Origin: Nitrospiraceae bacterium
GTDB lineage: Bacteria; Nitrospirota; Thermodesulfovibrionia; Thermodesulfovibrionales; Dissulfurispiraceae
Reading direction: 5' to 3'
DNA: 6,184 nt
Assembly (NCBI GenBank): GCA_003170655.1
Contig: PMYY01000144.1
Coordinates: 1,642 to 7,825, forward strand
The notes under the pieces were generated by a model, which was given only the letters and a program-made list of their open reading frames with translations, was not told where the DNA came from and ran no database searches. Positions 5,691 to 6,184 of this stretch are shown piece by piece. The position numbers and the translations under genes are program-made. Within the stretch, counting starts at the first letter, position 1; each line of letters begins with the position of its first letter.

Positions 5691-6184
5691 ATGAGTATCG
5701 TAATACGCAAGGGATATAAATTCAGACTAAACACCAGTCCAGTAGGCGAGGCGTTAATGCGTCAGTTCGCCGGCTGTAACCGTTTTCTCTGGAATAAAGC
5801 ACTTGCACTGCAGAAAGAAAGGCTCGACAGTAAGCAGAGTTGTTTGTCCTATAATAAGCTTGCTAACATGCTTCCCATGTGGAAAAAAGAGCATCCATTC
5901 CTTGCTGATGCGCCTTCACAGCCGCTACAGCAGACGTTAAAAGCTCTTGATAAGGCTATCAAAGAAGCTTTCGACAAGGCTAACCCGAAACGGTTCCCTG
6001 TATTCAAGAAGAGAGGCCAGTGTAAAGATAGTTTCCGGTATCCACAGGGCTTTGAGATCAGCAACAATCGAATCTTCTTGCCTAAGATCGGATGGGTAGG
6101 GTTCCGCAAAAGCCAATACATTAAAGGGAAGCCCAAGAACGTGACAGTATCAAGAGAGATCGACCACTGGTACGTATCGGTTCA
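5691..6184 (+). CDS. tnpB: TnpB, RNA-guided transposon-associated endonuclease, N-terminal part (3' end outside window)
   Basis: 164 codons are visible before the window ends. The sequence opens MSIVIRKGYKFRLNTSPVGE and continues LMRQFAGCNRFLWNKALALQ (22-41), the N-terminal helix-turn-helix-like OrfB/TnpB domain. QPLQQTLKALDKAIKEAF (77-94), RFPVFKKRG (101-109), DSFRYPQGF (113-121), IFLPKIGWVGFR (128-139) and KNVTVSREIDHWYVSV (149-164) follow the standard TnpB order into the wedge/RuvC part. The RuvC acidic residues and the zinc finger lie beyond the window, so activity cannot be judged. TnpB proteins cut DNA guided by an omega RNA from the element's right end and help retain the element; they are the ancestors of Cas12. 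The ATG at 5691 is the first start after an in-frame stop at 5664, but no Shine-Dalgarno sequence precedes it, so translation may be weak. Nothing seen in this part is frameshifted. Confidence 0.95.
   Translation, partial: MSIVIRKGYKFRLNTSPVGEALMRQFAGCNRFLWNKALALQKERLDSKQSCLSYNKLANMLPMWKKEHPFLADAPSQPLQQTLKALDKAIKEAFDKANPKRFPVFKKRGQCKDSFRYPQGFEISNNRIFLPKIGWVGFRKSQYIKGKPKNVTVSREIDHWYVSV

Larger units (their letters stand above)
5614..6184 (+). mobile_element. IS200/IS605-superfamily element, IS1341-like (tnpB only), left part
   Basis: The element is inferred from an imperfect hairpin at 5616-5635, a non-coding left end of about 55 bp, and a tnpB gene in the same direction running off the window. 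No tnpA (Y1 HUH transposase) lies between nadC and tnpB, which fits a tnpB-only element that would need a transposase in trans. Elements of this superfamily lack terminal inverted repeats and target duplications, so the exact left boundary cannot be read from one end. It is placed at the nadC stop but could lie 10-20 nt further left, inside the nadC tail. The right end and the guide (omega) RNA, normally at the tnpB 3' end, are outside the window. Confidence 0.78.

Noticed and set aside
5849..6136. Open frame on the minus strand opposite tnpB (95 codons)
   Set aside because: It lies entirely antisense to a well-conserved TnpB sequence and its product resembles nothing known to me.

Overview
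The window looks like ordinary chromosome from an anaerobic deltaproteobacterium-like organism (Desulfobacterota), with a mobile element at its right edge. This placement is an inference. It rests on mid-range GC, on a receiver protein of the GAFEPFDE type with a long acidic linker next to valS, on a valS-to-nadC gene string, and on an anaerobe-style NifU/IscU-like scaffold gene. No rRNA or marker phylogeny is available here. All genes recognised are on the + strand.

Layout: (1) 1-218 is the 3' end of an IscU/NifU-like Fe-S cluster scaffold gene. (2) A near-consensus sigma70-type promoter (TTGACA, 17 bp, TAAAAT; 215-243) overlaps that gene's stop codon. It appears to start a new transcription unit. 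(3) 280-1344 encodes a 354-aa receiver-domain protein with an acidic linker and a C-terminal region of repeated amphipathic helices. (4) 1409-4225 is valS, valyl-tRNA synthetase, with an unusual insertion of about 55 residues between two zinc-type CxxC knuckles. (5) 4240-4722 encodes an unrecognised 160-aa protein with a strict 15-residue repeat, a likely small beta-solenoid, followed by a single C-terminal membrane helix and an RKR tail. (6) 4756-5613 is nadC, quinolinate phosphoribosyltransferase. (7) From about 5614 to the end is the left end of an IS200/IS605-superfamily element. It has an imperfect terminal hairpin directly at the nadC stop codon and then the first 164 codons of a tnpB RNA-guided nuclease gene with no tnpA before it (IS1341-like).

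Gaps between the receiver gene, valS, the repeat protein and nadC are 64, 14 and 33 nt, with no convincing terminator, so they are probably one operon read from the promoter at 215-243. The operon joins housekeeping functions (valine tRNA charging, NAD synthesis) with a signalling or scaffolding receiver protein and a membrane-anchored repeat protein of unknown role. The TnpB element has landed immediately behind nadC and may have cut nadC off from further operon genes.

The items most worth a second look are the 15-residue solenoid protein, the ValS insertion, the receiver protein lacking the switch Thr/Ser, and the tnpB element fused to the nadC 3' end. There is no gene-free stretch longer than 300 bases.
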